Assembly (NCBI GenBank): GCA_029961685.1
Contig: JARWKL010000002.1
Coordinates: forward strand, 35,556,908 to 35,620,907
DNA: 64,000 bases
Direction: 5' to 3'
From: Aristolochia californica
Taxonomy: Eukaryota; Streptophyta; Magnoliopsida; Piperales; Aristolochiaceae
Positions 1 to 10,700 of the stretch are shown here, one piece after another. The notes under the pieces were generated by a model that saw only the letters and a list, made by a program, of their open reading frames with translations, did not search any database and was not told the origin of the DNA. Position 1 is the stretch's first letter, and each line of letters opens with the position of its first letter. The translations under genes were made by a program, and so were the position numbers.

Positions 1-1
1 A

Positions 2-601
2 AACCAGTTTGTTAGCCACACACAGTATGTTCATATTTTTATTGCTGGTTTGACAGAAACTCTGCGATTAGAAGTTGAATTACATGCTCCTACAGATTTA
101 GACCACGCTATGAATTTAGCCAAGGCAATTGAGCACAAGCAGCGTGTTCTAAAGGAGTCACTGGTCAGAAAACCAGCTTGGCTAGGGAGGCACAATGCCT
201 CAGCGCCAAACCCTTCCTATGGACCTCCAAGATTTAGAGACAGTGTAGCCTCACGCCCAGACATCTCTAATTCGGCTCCACCTGCTCCTTATTTCAAAAA
301 ACTTACTAGACAAGAAATGGACCAGAGAAAGGCCAAGGGCGTCTATTTTAACTGTGATGAACAGTATGTCATTGGACACCACTGCAAACGATTATTCAGT
401 ATATGTCTGTGGGAGGATGGAGAAGAAATTCCACCAGAGGAGGAAATTGTGGAAACTGACCAAGAAGGTCCAGAGATTTTCCTTCATGCTATGACTAGTC
501 TACGTAGTGCAAGCACAATGCAGGTTGAAGCCCAATTACATCATTTACAGTTACTGGCTTTAGTTGACTCGGGTTGTACACATAATTTCATCAGTCAGTA
601 G
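2..601 (+). pseudogene. gypsy gag C-terminus and aspartic protease
   Basis: The frame is open from base 2 to a TAG at 599-601 with no start inside the window, so this is the tail of a larger polyprotein. A gag segment with the motif LEVELHAPTDLDHAMNLAK is followed by a zinc knuckle in which the first Cys of the CX2C pair is replaced by Tyr (VYFNCDEQYVIGHHC). Near residue 170 is an aspartic protease active-site motif, ALVDSGCTHNFIS, with the catalytic Asp retained. The stop directly after this motif would cut the protease short. The knuckle change and the stop both indicate a dead copy. Confidence 0.85.
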
Positions 602-2242
602 GCTACAAAACAACTTGGGTTAGTAGTACAGCAACAGTCTGGTCTTTCTGTATTAGTAGCCAATGGGGCTAAAATTACTAGTGTAGGCATATCACTAGCC
701 ACACACTTTGATATTGAGGGATATGCATTTGTTGCAGATTTTCTGGTGATTCCACTATCAGGATTCGATTTGGTGCTAGGAATTAAATGGCTGCAATTGT
801 TGGGACCAATACTATGGGATTTCCAAGCTCTGAGCATGTCTTTTATTGAGGACCAACATCAGATTATATTGCATGGCACACAAGCACCACTCACCTGCGC
901 ACTACAGGTTGCGCAGGTCCAGTCCACAAACACATGTAAGTTATCTCACTTACTTACAGAATTTGAAGATATCTTTCAAGACCCTACTGCCTTACCGCCA
1001 CTTAGGCACTGTGATCACCGTATCCATTTGAAAACGGGTACCGAGCCGGTAGTGGTACGTCCGTATCGTTACCCTCACTTACAAAAGGATGAGATTGAAA
1101 GGCAGTGCCAGCAGATGTTAGCACAACGTATTATTCATCCCAGCAGGTCTCCTTTTTCTTCATCAGTATTACTAGTCCGCAAGCATGATAAGTCATGGAG
1201 GTTCTATGTGGATTACCGACAACTCAATACCCGTACGATTAAAGATAAATTTCCTATTCCAGTGGTGGACGAGCTGTTAGACGAGCTACATGGAGCTACT
1301 ATTTTTACTAAACTCGATTTGAAATCTGGCTATCATCAAATCCGAGTTCATCCATTAGATGTGGAGAAAACAGTGTTCCGCACGCATCACGGCCATTTTG
1401 AATTCCTCGTAATGCCATTTGGTCTGTCAAATGCGCCTTCCACCTTCCAGAGCCTCATGAATGAGGTATTTTCCTCTCTCTTGAGAAAATATGTATTGGT
1501 ATTTTTCGACGATATTTTGGTGTATAGCAACAGCTGGGAAGAACATCTTCAGCACCTTCACCAGGTATTTTCTCTTATACGTTCACATCATTTGATTTTA
1601 AATTGGTCAAAATGTTTTATGGGCACATCAGAAGTGGCATATTAGGGTCACGTTATTTCAGTAGCGGGGGTGAAGGTAGACCAGAGTAAGATACAGGTGG
1701 TCACAGATTGGCCTATTCCTACATCCATTACAGCCTTAAGAGGATTTTTGGGCCTAGCTGGATATTATAGAAAATTTATTCGTAGCTATGGCCAGCTTGC
1801 AGCTCATTCCTTTCAGCAATTGAAAGACGCCTTATCATCAGCCCCAGTTTTGTACCTCCCCGACTTTGAGGAGTCGTTTGTAGTGGAATGTGATGCTTCG
1901 GGGGGCGGTATTGGCACAGTGTTGCACCAACAGGGCCACCCGATTGCTTATTTTAGCCGTCAACTGGGCCAACACCACCACAAGTTGGCATCTTATGAGA
2001 GGGAATTGATTGGATTGGCGAAAGCTATACAGCATTGGCGCCCTTATCTATGGGGACGTTCTTTTTTTATTCGCATTGATCATTGCAGCCTCAAGTATCT
2101 TCTTGAGCAGCGTCTCACTACTTCACCACAACAGCATTTGTTAAGTAAGCTTATGGGGTTTGACTTTTCTGTGGAGTATAAACCGGGAAGTTTGAATGTA
2201 GGGGTTGATGCCTTATCTTGCCGGGACGTTCCAGAGCCGTAA
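602..2242 (+). pseudogene. gypsy reverse transcriptase and RNase H
   Basis: Same frame as the upstream gag-protease. RT landmarks in order are WRFYVDYRQLN (about 1198-1230), FTKLDLKSGYHQIRV (about 1309-1353), MPFGLSNAPSTFQ and the catalytic FFDDILVYS (about 1504-1530). The RT-to-RNase H connection lies at 1670-1860, and the RNase H starts with VECDASGGGIG near 1882. In-frame stops at 1643-1645, inside the conserved Y-x-GH segment, and at 2240-2242 break the frame. The catalytic residues visible are intact, so inactivation seems to be by nonsense mutation only. Confidence 0.9.
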
Positions 2243-3565
2243 TTAAATGCCATCAGTCAGCCCAGAGCTCTCTTGTTGGATTCTATACGGGAAGAGGCAC
2301 AACAGTACCCGGATATTATCTCCTTATGCCAGGACATCCAGCAGGGGACAGCGGCACCACATTGGAGGGTTCAGGACAATCTCGTCCTCTACAAAAATAG
2401 AAATTTTCTACACTACACATCCCCTCTGATTGATAGCATTTTAGCCTCCTTCCATGACAGTACACATGAGGGCCGAAAAAAAACATATTTCCGGATCAGT
2501 AGGGAGTTTTATTGGAGGGGCATGAAGCGCAGTATAGCTGATTATGTGGCGGCTTGTCAGACTTGTCAACGGAATAAAGCTGAAACATTAAGTCCAACGG
2601 GGTTCCTCCAACCACTTCAGCTTCCGTCACAGGTCTGGTCTGATATTTCTATGGACTTCATAGATGGACTTCCCTCTTCGTCGGGTAAATCTATTATCCT
2701 TGTAGTGGTGGATCGTTTCTCTAAGTATGGGCATTTCATTCCTCTAGCGCATCCTTACACTGCAACTCAGGTCGCTCAACTTTTTATGGGTAACATTGTC
2801 CGCTTACATGGGATGCCTAATTCAATTACCAGTGATAGGGATGCAATCTTTACAAGTACCTTCTGGAAAGAACTCTTCAAGTTACAGGGCACAATGTTAG
2901 CCTTTTCTTCAGCCTACCATCCGCAGACTGATGGTCAGATAGAGGTCGTCAACAGAACCATTGAAATGTATCTCCGCTGTTTCGTGTGGGACTCACCTAA
3001 GAGGTGGGTTAAGTGGCTCACCTGGGCTGAGTTATGTTACAACACCTCCTACCACAACGCACTTGGCACAACCCCATTCAAGGTGGTATATGGTAGAGAA
3101 CCTCCCCGTCTTTTAGCCTATGAACCATGGGCCTCTAAAGTCGCCACTTTGGACCAAGCATTAGCTGAAAGAGACACATTCATCACTGAGGTGTGCACTC
3201 ATCTACAGGAGGCACAACATTCTATGAAAAAATATTATGACAAGAAGCACCGGGAAGTCTTCTTTTCTCCTGGAGATTATGTTTGGTTGCGTCTCCAACA
3301 CTACAGGCAGCTGTCGTTGACAGCCTCCAAACATCACAAGCTCTCTCCTAAATATTATGGTCCCTTTCAAGTGATGGACCGCATTGGGACAGTGGCCTAC
3401 AGATTGTAGCTTCCGCCAGAGGCCAAAATTCACAACGTCTTTCATGTCTCACAATTAAAGGCCTTCCAAGGTGATTCGCCTTTGCTGCACACCCCACTGC
3501 CCCCACTCCATGAGGGACGTGTACTTTCTACCCCGACACAGGTATTACAAACTCGCCGTATTCAA
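2243..3565 (+). pseudogene. gypsy integrase, chromodomain missing
   Basis: The frame continues with an HHCC zinc-binding module ([12 protein letters not shown], about 2450-2580) and then the DDE core: first Asp in SMDFIDGLP, second Asp in TSDRDAIF, Glu in [12 protein letters not shown]. The C-terminal GPF.V...GTVAYRL segment follows, with a stop at 3407-3409. Beyond it the frame still reads AKIHNVFHVSQLKAF, the usual integrase tail that precedes a chromodomain. It then ends near 3562 in QTRRIQF, where homology stops at the junction with the 683-bp repeat. Confidence 0.88.
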
Positions 3566-4974
3566 TTTCTTTAAATTTTTTCCACACATAAACTCTAATA
3601 TTTTCATTTTGTTGTTATCTATTTGCCTTTAATCTCTTTTTTGTTTATGAGATGAAGCGAAAAGTGAAAACTCAAGTTTTGATTTAAGAAAAAAGTATAT
3701 ATCTAAAATGGAAATGAAAAATGCAAAACATGTAGAAAGAGATAACTATAGAAAGTGTCTATAATTTTTAGGGATAGTAAACTTTTTTAAGTTTTTATAT
3801 AAAAATTTTTGCAATTGTCGGGAAAAGGGGGAGGCGAGGGATTTTTAACTCAGTGTTGACTCCCAATCCATTAGTCATTCCTTACAAAAATATAGCCTGT
3901 TACTCATAGTAAATCACTTTACAATTATCTATGATTATTAGGTCAGCTTTTTGTAAATAGGCAAAATAATAGCTTGTTTGACTCAGGTAAATATCCCACC
4001 ACACGTTCACTTGAGAATTGAATGAGCGTTTGTTATTCTCTTTAAAAGGTTTGGATCCAAAGGTCATTTTCATTTTTAACATGTTTCAAGCATGCATATC
4101 CATTTTTTAAAACATGTGTAGAAAAATCTCTTTCTTATAAAATTCCAAGCTATTGGGGTTGAACTTGTGGAATTTCCAAAACTTGGATAACAAAACTTTT
4201 TTGTTCATTTGTGGTGTGTGAATAAATTTTCATTACTTACATTTGTTATTGCTATAATTTTTTTCCATATATAAACTCTAAAATTTTTATTTTGTTGTGA
4301 TCTATTTGCCTTTAATCTCATTTTTGTTTAAGAGATGAAGCGAAAAGTAAAAACTCAAGTTTTGATTTAGGAAAAAAGCATATATCTAAAATTGAAATAA
4401 AAATAAAAAAATGTAGAGACAGATAATTATAAAAAGTGTCTGTAATTTTTAGGGATTGTAAACTCTTTTTAGTTTTTATATAAAAGGTTTTGCAATCATC
4501 GGGAAAAGGGGGGGGATTTTTAGCTCGGTGTTGACTCCCAATCCATAAGTCATTCCTTAAAAAAATGTAGCTCATTACGCATGATAAATCACTTTACAAT
4601 CATCTATGATTATTAGGTCAGCTTTTTGTAAATGGGCAAAATAATGGTTAGCTTGACTCGGGTAAATATCCCACCGCACTTTCACTTGAGAATTGAATGA
4701 GCGTTTGTTATTCTCTTTAAAACGTTTGGATCCAAAGGTCATTTTTTAACATGTTTCAAGCATGCATATCCATTTTTTAAAACATGTGTAGAAAAATCTC
4801 TTTCTTATAAAATTCCAAGCTACTGGAGTTGAACTAGTGGAATTTCAAAAATTTGGATAACAAAACTTTTGTGTTCATTTGTGGTGTGTGAATAAATTTT
4901 CTTTACTTACATTTGTTATTGCCTTAAATTTTTTCCATACATAAACTCTAAAATTTTTATTTTGTTGTGATCTT
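3566..4974. repeat. 683-bp tandem duplication, two copies plus a stub
   Basis: The AT-rich block beginning at the shared words CCACACATAAACTCT / CCATATATAAACTCT recurs at 3582, 4265 and 4935 (spacings 683 and 670). Two near-full copies and a ~45-bp start of a third are present. Landmarks such as GATGAAGCGAAAAGT (3651 and 4334) and the G-rich run near 3820/4500 keep their spacing. No coding potential or family was recognised. Both outer ends are truncated against transposon sequence. Confidence 0.85.
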
Positions 4975-5019
4975 AGGCTTGAGTAAAAACAACTTTTTCA
5001 CAATAAAAAACTTAAATTG

Positions 5020-5411
5020 TGTTGAATTGATGAAAAAGAGAAATACTTCATTGACTTCATTAACTTATCATAATCAGAGTACATGAACCTCAATTTATAA
5101 TAGAGGAAGGTAGTAGAGTCCATTTACAATAAACTACCTTTGTCCCAATTACACCCAAACTCTAACACTTAAAGATAAGTTCTAGCATAATTAAATAACT
5201 CAATATAGATAAAAGACAAACATAACTCAAACTAGAAATCTTCTAGGACGTGACCATAAAATAAAGATGCCTTTGTGAGTCCTCTTGATCTTCCAACTTA
5301 TGTGAAAAGGATGCCAGTTTGTGGTAATCGTGGTGGCTCCTACTTCTTATGTGTTTGGGCCTATCTTGTGGGCCTTCTTTGGTCGTGTGGGCTTGGGCCT
5401 ATCTTCCAACA
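5020..5411 (-). repeat. solo LTR, D-type copia, TSD AATTG
   Basis: A 392-bp TG...CA unit in minus sense, homologous to the LTR at 44906-45347, inserted in the copia B leader. AATTG flanks it on both sides (5015-5019 and 5412-5416). The host leader continues uninterrupted across it compared with 27190-27230. A perfect 5-bp target duplication without internal sequence indicates LTR-LTR recombination. Confidence 0.88.
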
Positions 5412-5476
5412 AATTGAATCCCTCATACAGTAAAACTTACCTGATTATGGAGAGAACTTGCTGAGTTGACAAGCCT

Positions 5477-5785
5477 TGTTCAAGAGCAGATATGGAATAC
5501 TTGACTCTCACAATAAGAAGTCTTATAGAGCCAGAATTATTAAGGAAGGAGGTCTCACTGAACAGTTTCAGTTAAAAGGTATTTTAGTTATGTTGGTCTT
5601 CTATTTATGTTTAATTGTTTAATTATGCTAGGACTTATCTTTAAGTGTTAGACTTTGGGTGTAATTGGGACAAGGGTAATTTAGTTGTAATTGGACTCTA
5701 CTGTTTTCCTCTATTATAAATAGAGGACTATATACTCAAATTACAACAAGTTAGTGAAGTTTTTCTCTTTTTCGGAAATTCAACA
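5477..5785 (+). repeat. second solo LTR in the same leader, near-TSD AGCCT/TGCCT
   Basis: A 309-bp TGTTC...CAACA unit splitting the leader between GAGTTGACA and CCTTTTGCTC. The 3' half is alignable by eye to the D-type LTR (TTAATTATGCTAGGACTTAT and a TATA-like TATTATAAATAGAGG). The 5-bp flanks match at 4 of 5 positions. The 5' half differs from the 5020-5411 unit, so it is a related but distinct LTR subfamily. Confidence 0.75.
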
Positions 5786-5914
5786 TGCCTTTTGCTCATC
5801 TTCAAAACTAGTCGAACCCTTTATTGCTTGAAAGCTGAATAAATTTCTTTTCCACTAAAGTTTCAGAACTTGATCAACTTTATGTTCAAGCCTGAAATTC
5901 CATCTCTAATACCA

Positions 5915-6206
5915 TGTTGAATTCCAGGTTCCATGGTTAACTTGGTTTGAGAAGAAAAAGAAGAAAGAAGGAAAAAGGGAAGAGAAGATGAGAAGGAAAA
6001 GGCAAGAGCACGAGTTTAGGAGAGAAAGTTTAGGGGTTAAGAGAGAGCACATGAATGAACTCCTCCTTTCTTTCTTATTTATATAGGTGGAACATGGGTG
6101 CCCTAATACATAGGAATAAAAAAATAACACTTAAACTAACTACTAATTACAACTTATGCCACTCACTCTCATAATTATGTAGAATACCACTCGAACTACT
6201 TCAACA
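5915..6206 (-). repeat. copia B-type LTR shared by two internal regions
   Basis: 292-bp TGTTGAA...TTCAACA unit, matching LTRs at 20914-21207, 27397-27688 and 26190-26505. Its high-coordinate side is followed by a minus-strand polypurine tract (CTCCCTCAAATTAGGGAG in plus sense), which makes it a 3' LTR. Its low-coordinate side is followed by a primer-binding site, which makes it a 5' LTR as well. It therefore bridges the leader at 4975-5914 and the body of copia B. Confidence 0.85.
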
Positions 6207-6612
6207 TTCTCCCTCAAATTAGGGAGAAAACATCAAATATTCCTAGTTTGGAGCAGGTATCTATGAGTGACTATGCGGCAATAGCCTTCGTGAAGATGTC
6301 CGTTAGTTGATTGTTTGAAGGGCTATATTGCATAGATATTATTCCGGCTAGAATTTTTCTCATAATAAATGACAATTTATCTCAATGTGCTTGGTTCTCT
6401 CATTAAAGACTAGATTGGTTACAATATGGATAGTTGCCTGATTGTCATTGTGAAGCTATACAGACTTGGTTATTTGGAACCCAAGCTCAGTCATGAATGA
6501 TTTCAACTATAACAATTCACTAACAATTCACTTACTTCAAGTGTCATAGCTCGATATTCTGCTTCCGCACTCGAACTAGCCACTATATTTTGCTTTTTGC
6601 TTTTCCAGGTGA
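6207..6612 (-). pseudogene. copia B RNase H C-terminus and polypurine tract
   Basis: In minus sense the segment near 6600-6540 reads VTWKSKKQN followed by SSSAEAEYRAM, the diagnostic copia RNase H motif. Further degenerate RNase H sequence ([11 protein letters not shown]) follows and a polypurine tract abuts the LTR at 6206. Several stops are present. Confidence 0.75.
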
Positions 6613-6624
6613 CAATTTTGATCC

Positions 6625-6990
6625 TATTGAATTTAGAATCCAATGATTAAAATCTCAAGCAAAGTAAGAGAGGGAGAGGAGAAGAAAAGAAGAAGAGAAG
6701 ATAAGAGAAAGGGATAGAGAGAAACTTTAGACTAAGAGAGAGCTTGGGCGAATTAAGAGAAGGGGAGAGAGCTTGAATGCTCTACCCCAAGCCTAGGGCC
6801 TCCATTTATAGTTTTTGAGAGGATGTTACAATGTCCATAATGCCCTTAGGGCTATCTCTAAAAAACAACTCAAAATCACAAACGGTTTGTTGCTCAAGAA
6901 ATTAGACTCAAATATTTTTAATTTGATATCTAATTTGACATAAAAATATTTGTTCTTGAATCTTTGATGACCTCTTGATTCTCTTCATTA
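6625..6990 (-). repeat. LTR fragment of the 62-kb type (LTR M)
   Basis: In minus sense it contains AGCCCTAAGGGCATT, an AACTATAAATGGAGG TATA-like box and a pyrimidine-rich stretch ending in CTAAATTCAATA, all matching 62112-62376 in order. The low end is clear (about 6625). The upper end is approximate because the only other copy is truncated. Confidence 0.6.
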
Positions 6991-7164
6991 TATATCTTGA
7001 CCCTTGTCGACGGGGTAGACTCTGTGCCCCACAGTTGGGCTACTTTTTGGCCATTGAAATTGAGCGAAGAGTATTTCTGACTATGACCATTTGACTGTAG
7101 TATGACGTTTTGTCATACAACTATTTTTTTTTCTCACCATTATTTTATGCCAGACTCTTGAAAA

Positions 7165-7646
7165 TGTTAAGTTGTGGAACCTAATTGACGTCCTACGCTG
7201 AGTCGGTACATTGATCAACCTTTGCGGTAAGGTCACTATGGGAGATGGAAGGGAGGACGAGAAGCCCCCCTCCCGGTCCACAATATATTAATTGTTGTTT
7301 CATTAAGGGCAGTTTGAGAATTTTACTCTTGTATCACATTTGCCCAAGTTTCCTCTTTATATTTGGGCCACCTCTATTAGGGTTTAATGAATCATCTGAG
7401 GAGCATTAGTTGTGACCGAGAGAGGTTAGAGGAAAACTAACACTTGTAAGTGTGTGCGATCTCTCTTGTAAACTATTTCATCTTCATAGTGGATTACTAT
7501 AGCGACGGAAGATAGGACGTAGTCTCACCTTGAGACAAACCTATAGAAATCTTATTGTCATTTTTCTATGCTTGCTTTTCCTTTCTCCCATGATTATTAT
7601 TATTACTCTAGTTAGTTTGGAATTAGGGTATCTAATTCCTAATAGA
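7165..7646 (+). repeat. solo LTR of the copia I type
   Basis: About 482 bp from TGTTAAGTTGTGG to CCTAATA, collinear in reverse complement with the split LTR at 44806-44905 + 48933-49325 (for example CTACGCTGAGTCGGTAC and TTTGGAATTAGGG). Flanks GAAAA and GAAGA agree at 4 of 5 positions, suggesting a decayed target duplication. Confidence 0.7.
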
Positions 7647-7745
7647 AGAGAACAAAGAGATCACTATCTTGAGGGGGAGTGTTGGAAGATATGATTGAGG
7701 TGGATTGTCATTTTATACGGGAAGATCGTATCCAGCATTTGCAAC

Positions 7746-8219
7746 AGTCCCAAAAAGTTGTGTAGTAACCAGAGGTAGATTTTATGTCTTAGGGACCTAC
7801 CCCAGTAAGCATCAACAAAGCCTTCAATTTTTGTATAACCATGACATTTATATAGCAGCCCTTGACCTGGGCTTTTCTTGAGATACCGAAGGATTCTTTC
7901 TAACACTTCCCAATGTGATTGTTGTGATGATGCGTATACTGGCTGATAACATTGAGTGAATAGGAAATATCTAGTCTTGTGACTGTGAGAATAGATCAGT
8001 TTCCCAACTAATCATTGAAATAAACAAAAATCAACATCACTATAAGTTCCTACACACAACTTAACATTAGGTTCCATAGGTGTGTCCACATACTTACATC
8101 CATGCTTTTTGGTGTCCTTCAACAAATCAAGTACGTAATTCCTCTATGAAAGGATTATGCCATGTCTAGACTGAAGAACTTCAATCCCAATGAAGTACTT
8201 GAGAAGCCTAAGGTCCTTG
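7746..8219 (-). pseudogene. copia B reverse transcriptase end and RNase H start
   Basis: In minus sense it contains GIEVLQSRHGI, CKYVDTPMEPN, LERILRYLKKSPGQGLLYK and a degenerate VDAxWxGSLRxK RNase H start, the normal copia order. Stops and small indels are present. The upper end is cut by element A, and the frame continues at 18358 after the duplicated CCTTG. Confidence 0.8.
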
Positions 8220-8596
8220 TGTTATGAACCCCATAGTGGGCCGAGCCAAGCAGAGACACCACGGCTGAGTCAATTACTCTGACTGAGTCAGTTATATAGT
8301 CATTTAGTTTATTTTCAAGTTAAATGACATGGAGGGACAAAATTGTAATTTTCTCTTATGGAAATGAACCCTATTTAAGGGACGACATGGAACGAGATGG
8401 ATAAGTCTAATTTCACCAAAAACATAGGATCGGCGTTCTCCTCAACGAACCCTAGGATCGGCATTCTCCGAAAATGAACCCAAAGGATCGGTGTTCACCT
8501 CAATGAACCCGGGTTCCAAGCTCCCCTTCGAGCTTGATCTGCTTCTCCTCCTTATTCTTCCCTGTGAATTGTATTGTGAGATCTAGGACCATAACA
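8220..8596 (+). repeat. 5' LTR of element A
   Basis: TGTTATGAACCCCATAGTG start and ACCATAACA end, with a TATA-like CCCTATTTAAGGG in the middle and a CT-rich 3' part. Collinear with 17992-18352 apart from a short deletion in the latter. Confidence 0.92.
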
Positions 8597-8598
8597 AT

Positions 8599-8610
8599 TG
8601 GTATCAGAGC
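8599..8610 (+). other. primer-binding site of element A
   Basis: TGGTATCAGAGC, the complement of the 3' end of plant initiator-Met tRNA, lies 2 bp after the 5' LTR. Confidence 0.85.
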
Positions 8611-8828
8611 AGAAACAACAAGTGATTCATGGAGCGTTGATAAAATATCCATAGTATTCTGTCAAGCAATTTGGGAGTGGATGGTCGTCTCGCAGAGGAA
8701 TAGCGTGCAGAAAGAATTTTGGCAATACGTGATGAGTTCGCAGTAGGGCACGAAGAAAAATTTTCAGCAGTATGTGATGGTATACGACAGATTTTCATTG
8801 AGAGAGGGCCTGAAATCAAGACCGTCTA
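8611..8828 (+). pseudogene. gag-like leader start of element A
   Basis: After the primer site a frame reading SDSWSVDKI corresponds in position to the MSDSS start in element J at 54955, but the ATG has been lost here. The frame stops after about 40 residues and is cut by the hAT element at 8837. It probably resumes at 11312. The protein is not recognised. Calling it gag-like rests on position only. Confidence 0.4.
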
Positions 8829-9091
8829 TATAAGTAGGGGTGGCTTGGAGCCGAGCCGGTTTGCGAGCCGGCTCGGTTCGGCTCGGTTTGATTCGTCATT
8901 TTTCGAGCTCGAGCCGAGCTCGAACACCGAAATCGGCTCGTTTACCTTAACGAGCCGAGCTCGACCGAAGCTAGGTTCGGTTTGTTGGCTCGCGAGCCGG
9001 TTCGAAATGAGTCGAATCGGCATGAATCGGTGCGGGATCGCGAGCGAGCGGGGGAGCGGGAGCGGGAGCGAGAGCGAGGGGGGGAAAATTT

Positions 9092-9117
9092 CCCCCCCCC
9101 CCCCCCCCCCCCCCCCC
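9092..9117. repeat. 26-base poly(C) run
   Basis: An uninterrupted run of 26 C in a GC-rich proline/arginine-codon-like stretch of the hAT element, preceded by purine-rich GGGAGCGGGAGCG repeats. The length may be affected by sequencing error. Confidence 0.85.
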
Positions 9118-9439
9118 ACCTCGTCACCGCCGACCCCTCCCATCGGTTGTTGTCGCCGCCTCTACCGCCGTCGTAGCTGTTCTCCGGCGTCTATACCGCC
9201 GTCGCAGCTGCTCGCCGGCTGCCTCTGTGTCCGTCCGTTCGATTTCTTCCTCTCCTCGCCGTCGCCTCTGTTTCCGTCGCCGCCGCTTCCGTCACCGCCG
9301 ATTCCGTGGCCGCCGACTCCGTCGTGGCCGTCATCTCCGACGATAAATCCTCCCCGGCGCCGTAAGCCCCTTCCCTCGGGGTCGTCTCAGCGGAAAACCA
9401 GAACAGGGGAGAAATAATCTCCCCCTTCCTCGCGAGAAG

Positions 9440-9477
9440 ATGATCTCGCACGTGCGATTTCGCACGTGCGAGATCAT
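9440..9477. repeat. 17-bp inverted repeat around GCACGTGC
   Basis: Arms 9440-9456 and 9461-9477 are perfect complements around a 4-base loop ATTT. Each arm contains the palindrome GCACGTGC. It sits at the edge of the duplicated hAT interior. Confidence 0.85.
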
Positions 9478-10700
9478 AAAATAAAAAAAAAACTTTTTCC
9501 TCTGGAAAAATTAAAAATAAATTTTATAGAAATAATTTTCTATAAACTATTAGTGTCTCATGTTTTTTTAAACACTTTTCTAATTGAAATTTTTTATTAA
9601 AAATCATATAATTTTCAAAGTAAGATACCAAAATGGGGTAGAAAACTGTATAGAAAATTTTTGAATAAGTATTTAACAGTTGATGCTGTAATACTTTTAG
9701 CATGAAATAATTTTCATTGCAATTTTGTGTTTGATATTTTATTTAATTAAAAATTTATCGATAAGTATAATAATATATTAGATTGATTATTAATTTTTAT
9801 TTATTTCCCTAGAAGAGACAATAAAAGGTCCATTTAACTTTCCTAAGAAAATTTTAAAATATTTCCTATAATTTTCTAATAAGTCACTAATAGTAATAAT
9901 ATTTTATTTAAAGGTTTTTTTGGGAATATGTATCATAGGAAAAATATTTTTAGTTTTTCCTAGAATATAAATTTTTATCTAGGGGCACTAAGGAGGCCAT
10001 AATAAATTATGGCCAAATTCAAAAATTACAAAACAAGCTAGACAACAATTGGAGTAAAAAATATTAATATTGGTGCATTTTAATCCATTATTGAAATTCA
10101 ATCCTGAACCTCCCCTATCATTATATTTCTTAAAAATGTATGCATAATTTTATATATAATTTATTCAAAGCCACCCCTACGTGCGAGATCATAAACAAGG
10201 AAAAAAAAACTCTTTGTCCCTTCCTCATGGCTCTTAAATAAATTGAAAAGATATTTTAGTAGAAATACGTTTCCAGAGACTAGTTTTTTCAATAAATGTT
10301 GAAAAAACATTTTTAATAGAAATATAGGGACCATTAGTGCCTCGTATTTTTTCAAAATATTTTTCTAATTATAAATTCTTTTTAAAAAATCCTATAATTT
10401 TTCAAGTAAGATTTTCTTGCCAAGATGGTTAAGAAAACCATATAGAAAAATTTTGAATAAGTATTTGACAGTTGATGATATAATACTTTGAGCATGAGGC
10501 AATTTTCATAGTAATTTTGTGTTTAACATTTTATGTGATTAAAATTTTATCGATAAGTATAATAATATATTAGATTAATTATTAATTTTTATTTATTTCC
10601 TTAGAAAAGGCAATAAGAGGTCCATTTAATTTTCCTAAGAAAAATTTAAAATATTTCTTGTAATTTTCTAGTAAGTATGTAATAGTAATATGATTTTATT
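9466..10700. repeat. degenerate direct duplication inside the hAT element
   Basis: The block after GTGCGAGATCATAAA (9466) recurs after the same word at 10181. It includes the shared words CGATAAGTATAATAATATAT (9759 and 10551) and GGTCCATTTAA. Spacing drifts from 715 to 792 bp, so indels separate the copies. The word CCACCCCTA at 10171-10179, at the join, resembles a hAT terminus, which suggests one element inserted next to another. Confidence 0.7.

Larger units (their letters stand above)
1..3565 (+). mobile_element. Ty3/gypsy chromovirus-like retrotransposon, 3' portion of pol
   Basis: One frame runs from base 2 to about 3562 through the gag C-terminus, protease, reverse transcriptase, RNase H and integrase, in the gypsy order (integrase last). 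It is broken only by four in-frame stops (599, 1643, 2240, 3407) and I see no frameshift. At least some of the stops look like point changes, for example a Gln codon turned into TAG. The 5' LTR and gag start lie outside the window. The 3' end stops abruptly near 3565, before any chromodomain or 3' LTR, at a junction with an unrelated tandem repeat. The gag is homologous to the fragment at 47497-48706. The lineage (chromovirus) is inferred from the integrase tail and the CxxC-DEQY zinc knuckle. Confidence 0.9.
4975..5914 (-). mobile_element. leader fragment of a copia B-type element, carrying two solo LTRs
   Basis: Sequence from TAGGCTTGAGTAAAAACAA onward matches 20668-20913 and 27160-27396, which are the 5' leaders (primer-site side) of the two other copies of this copia family. 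It ends at a minus-strand primer-binding site reading CTCTAATACCA in plus sense, directly next to the LTR at 5915. The leader is split twice by solo LTRs (5020-5411 and 5477-5785). At 4975 it is truncated against the tandem repeat. Confidence 0.75.
6613..7745. mobile_element. composite LTR insert within copia B RNase H
   Basis: The copia B RNase H is interrupted between its GYYTTFW segment (about 7750) and VTWKSKKQN (about 6605). The 1.1-kb insert holds an LTR fragment like that at 62112-62376, an LTR like that of copia I, and at 7670-7740 a polypurine run (GAGGGGGAG) followed by D-type internal sequence. It appears to be several insertions into one another. I cannot define every boundary. 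Confidence 0.55.

Noticed and set aside
8826..9451. Several long overlapping open frames in the hAT element (Arg-, Pro- and Ser-rich)
   Set aside because: They exist on both strands at once, follow from GC-rich simple sequence and poly(C), and match no family.
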